64,000 nucleotides of DNA from assembly GCA_020636135.1 (NCBI GenBank), contig JACJYK010000002.1, positions 124,001-188,000 of the forward strand. Direction: 5' to 3'. This document shows, piece by piece, positions 62,918 through 64,000 of the stretch; the stretch's first letter is position 1; the number at the start of each line of letters is the position of its first letter. A model generated the notes under the pieces. The model was not told where the DNA came from, searched no databases, and saw only the letters and a list, made by a program, of their open reading frames with translations. The DNA is from Lewinellaceae bacterium. Its GTDB lineage: Bacteria; Bacteroidota; Bacteroidia; Chitinophagales; Saprospiraceae. Both the position numbers and the translations under genes were made by a program.

Positions 62918-64000
62918 CTAATTGTCCTGATCGTCATCCAAATCAAAGATCGACTTCTGGTGAGGCACGTCAAACTCGATGGTATCGCCGGCTTTTAGGG
63001 AAGCTCCGGGCTCACCCTCTTCGCCATCTTCTTCCTCGGCTTCCAGCTGTTTCACTTCGACCAGCTTGCCGCTCAACAATTTATTCCCCTGTGCTTTCCA
63101 GCCTTTGACATCGATGAACTCGTGCAGGATGATGGTTTCCTGCATCTTTTTATTTTTTTCCTTGTAGGTGCAGATCACCGTCGGTTCCGGGTCGGTCGTT
63201 GCAAAATAGAGCTGTGATGACCGGTGGTCGGAAATGAACCCAAATTTCTGATTGGCTGAAGAGGTTTCAATCTGGAACCGTTTGACAAAGGTGGTTTCTT
63301 TATCCCCATCGTAGTAGATGGCACTGATGACTTCTTCGTGATCAAACTTGCCGATGTGTACGATGTCCTTGGGTACATAGCGGTTGGTCAGTTCGAAATC
63401 GGTAAGCTGATACGAACCGTCACGTGTGATCACCAGGATCTGATCTCCGGTATCAAATGCGCCCAGGTACAGGCCGCGTTCATCTTTATTCAGGTTGCCG
63501 CTGACCTCATCCATCCATAACTTCTGGGCTCCAAGGGTGGATTTACCCACTTCCATCTGAGTGATCTTCCGCACCGGGTATTTGGTCATAATGTTCCCCT
63601 GTGAAGTCCTTCCCTTGATGTCCAGGGTGGCAAAATCGAATTCAAAATTTTTGATTTTGGCCTTGCAACCCGATGAAAGCTGAACATTGATGACCTCCGA
63701 TTCGCCATTCGGGTTGGCAGTTAAGTAGAGCACTTTTGAGCCTGGTGTTCCCTTGGTCAGGTCGTAGGGTTTATCCCGCGTGATCGCGGTCACCTGGAAT
63801 CGCTTTACCATAGAACGACCGGTTTTGCCATCCAGGTACACCAGATTATACGTGGTGCGGTCGTCACCTTTCTGCCACACGGCCACATGGAGGATATCCT
63901 TACCGACGAAGACTTTGTCGGCAATGCGGCTCACCTGGAAGTTACCATCTTTTCGGATGACGATGATGTCGTCAATGTCCGAGCAGTCCGTGACAAATTC
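62918..64000 (-). CDS. parC: Topoisomerase IV subunit A, C-terminal part
   Basis: About 360 residues visible; the frame is open to the window edge, so the N-terminal catalytic part with the active-site Tyr lies outside. The visible part is the C-terminal DNA-wrapping beta-propeller with repeated blades: DIDDIIVIRKDGNFQVSRI, YLDGKTGRSMVKRF, GNIMTKYPVRKI, VITRDGSYQLTDF and YYDGDKETTFVKRF. It ends with an acidic tail (EAEEEDGEEGEP, FDLDDDQDN). This form fits the Bacteroidota gyrase A/ParC paralogue usually named topoisomerase IV subunit A. A terminator follows. The name parC rather than gyrA is likely but not proven. Confidence 0.88.
   Translation of the reverse strand, partial: EFVTDCSDIDDIIVIRKDGNFQVSRIADKVFVGKDILHVAVWQKGDDRTTYNLVYLDGKTGRSMVKRFQVTAITRDKPYDLTKGTPGSKVLYLTANPNGESEVINVQLSSGCKAKIKNFEFDFATLDIKGRTSQGNIMTKYPVRKITQMEVGKSTLGAQKLWMDEVSGNLNKDERGLYLGAFDTGDQILVITRDGSYQLTDFELTNRYVPKDIVHIGKFDHEEVISAIYYDGDKETTFVKRFQIETSSANQKFGFISDHRSSQLYFATTDPEPTVICTYKEKNKKMQETIILHEFIDVKGWKAQGNKLLSGKLVEVKQLEAEEEDGEEGEPGASLKAGDTIEFDVPHQKSIFDLDDDQDN

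Overview
This window looks like chromosomal DNA of a member of the Bacteroidota, probably near the Saprospiria/Chitinophagia side; the exact lineage is inference. The signs are a protein with a C-terminal type IX secretion (Por) sorting domain, promoters of the TTG-N17-23-TAnnTTTG type, start codons almost without Shine-Dalgarno sequences, Bacteroidota-type families (DUF5606, DUF1835, fused E1 alpha-beta dehydrogenase, BamA next to uppS) and many secreted lipoproteins. No rRNA, tRNA, CRISPR array or prophage was seen.

Layout. 1-8 kb holds housekeeping and envelope genes: ileS (cut by the left edge), a DUF1835 protein, a helical lipoprotein with a clear terminator, uppS and bamA. 8.2-12.7 kb is a minus-strand block: E1 dehydrogenase, DUF5606 and glycosyltransferase genes in a tight operon, preceded by nadA. 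12.8-22.4 kb has secreted or membrane proteins: a lipoprotein, an AbgB-like M20 hydrolase, an esterase-patatin pair, TerC, a large metalloprotease-like/propeller/barrel protein and a holin-like membrane protein. 22.5-29.4 kb is a non-phosphorylating L-fucose catabolic locus: mutarotase, L-fucose dehydrogenase, fuconolactonase, diketo-deoxyfuconate hydrolase, ketodeoxyfuconate dehydrogenase and a FucP permease. The L-fuconate dehydratase step is absent from the window. 29.7-47.5 kb is mixed: an ABC permease, mgsA, a sugar isomerase-like protein, a CarH-type B12 photoreceptor regulator, trkA-trkH, an aldo-keto reductase, an 11-Asp-box secreted protein, an M28 peptidase, a fused kinase-M23-PLP lyase of 1004 residues, rpsU and a Gfo/Idh oxidoreductase.

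47.7-53.7 kb is the accessory part. A second-type DnaE (ImuC-like) polymerase gene is followed at its 3' end by a C-rich heptamer run that forms a strong G-quadruplex motif on its coding strand. The polymerase gene is preceded by two tandem four-helix-bundle (S23/IVP-like) paralogues. Next comes an array of composite tandem repeats, and one repeat copy is split by an IS3-family element with an A8 frameshift signal. 53.7-64 kb carries a sulfatase, two CBS-only proteins, a membrane protein resembling GT-C enzymes, an amidohydrolase, a likely keto-sugar locus (MFS, DUF1080, Gfo/Idh) and the 3' part of the topoisomerase IV subunit A gene.

The most notable structures are several families of short tandem repeats placed between genes. 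A purine-rich nonamer tract (GARGTRNMA) begins at or within about 10 bases of the stop codons of bamA, the glycosyltransferase and nadA, always purine-rich on the coding strand, and the same nonamer builds the composite array around the IS element.
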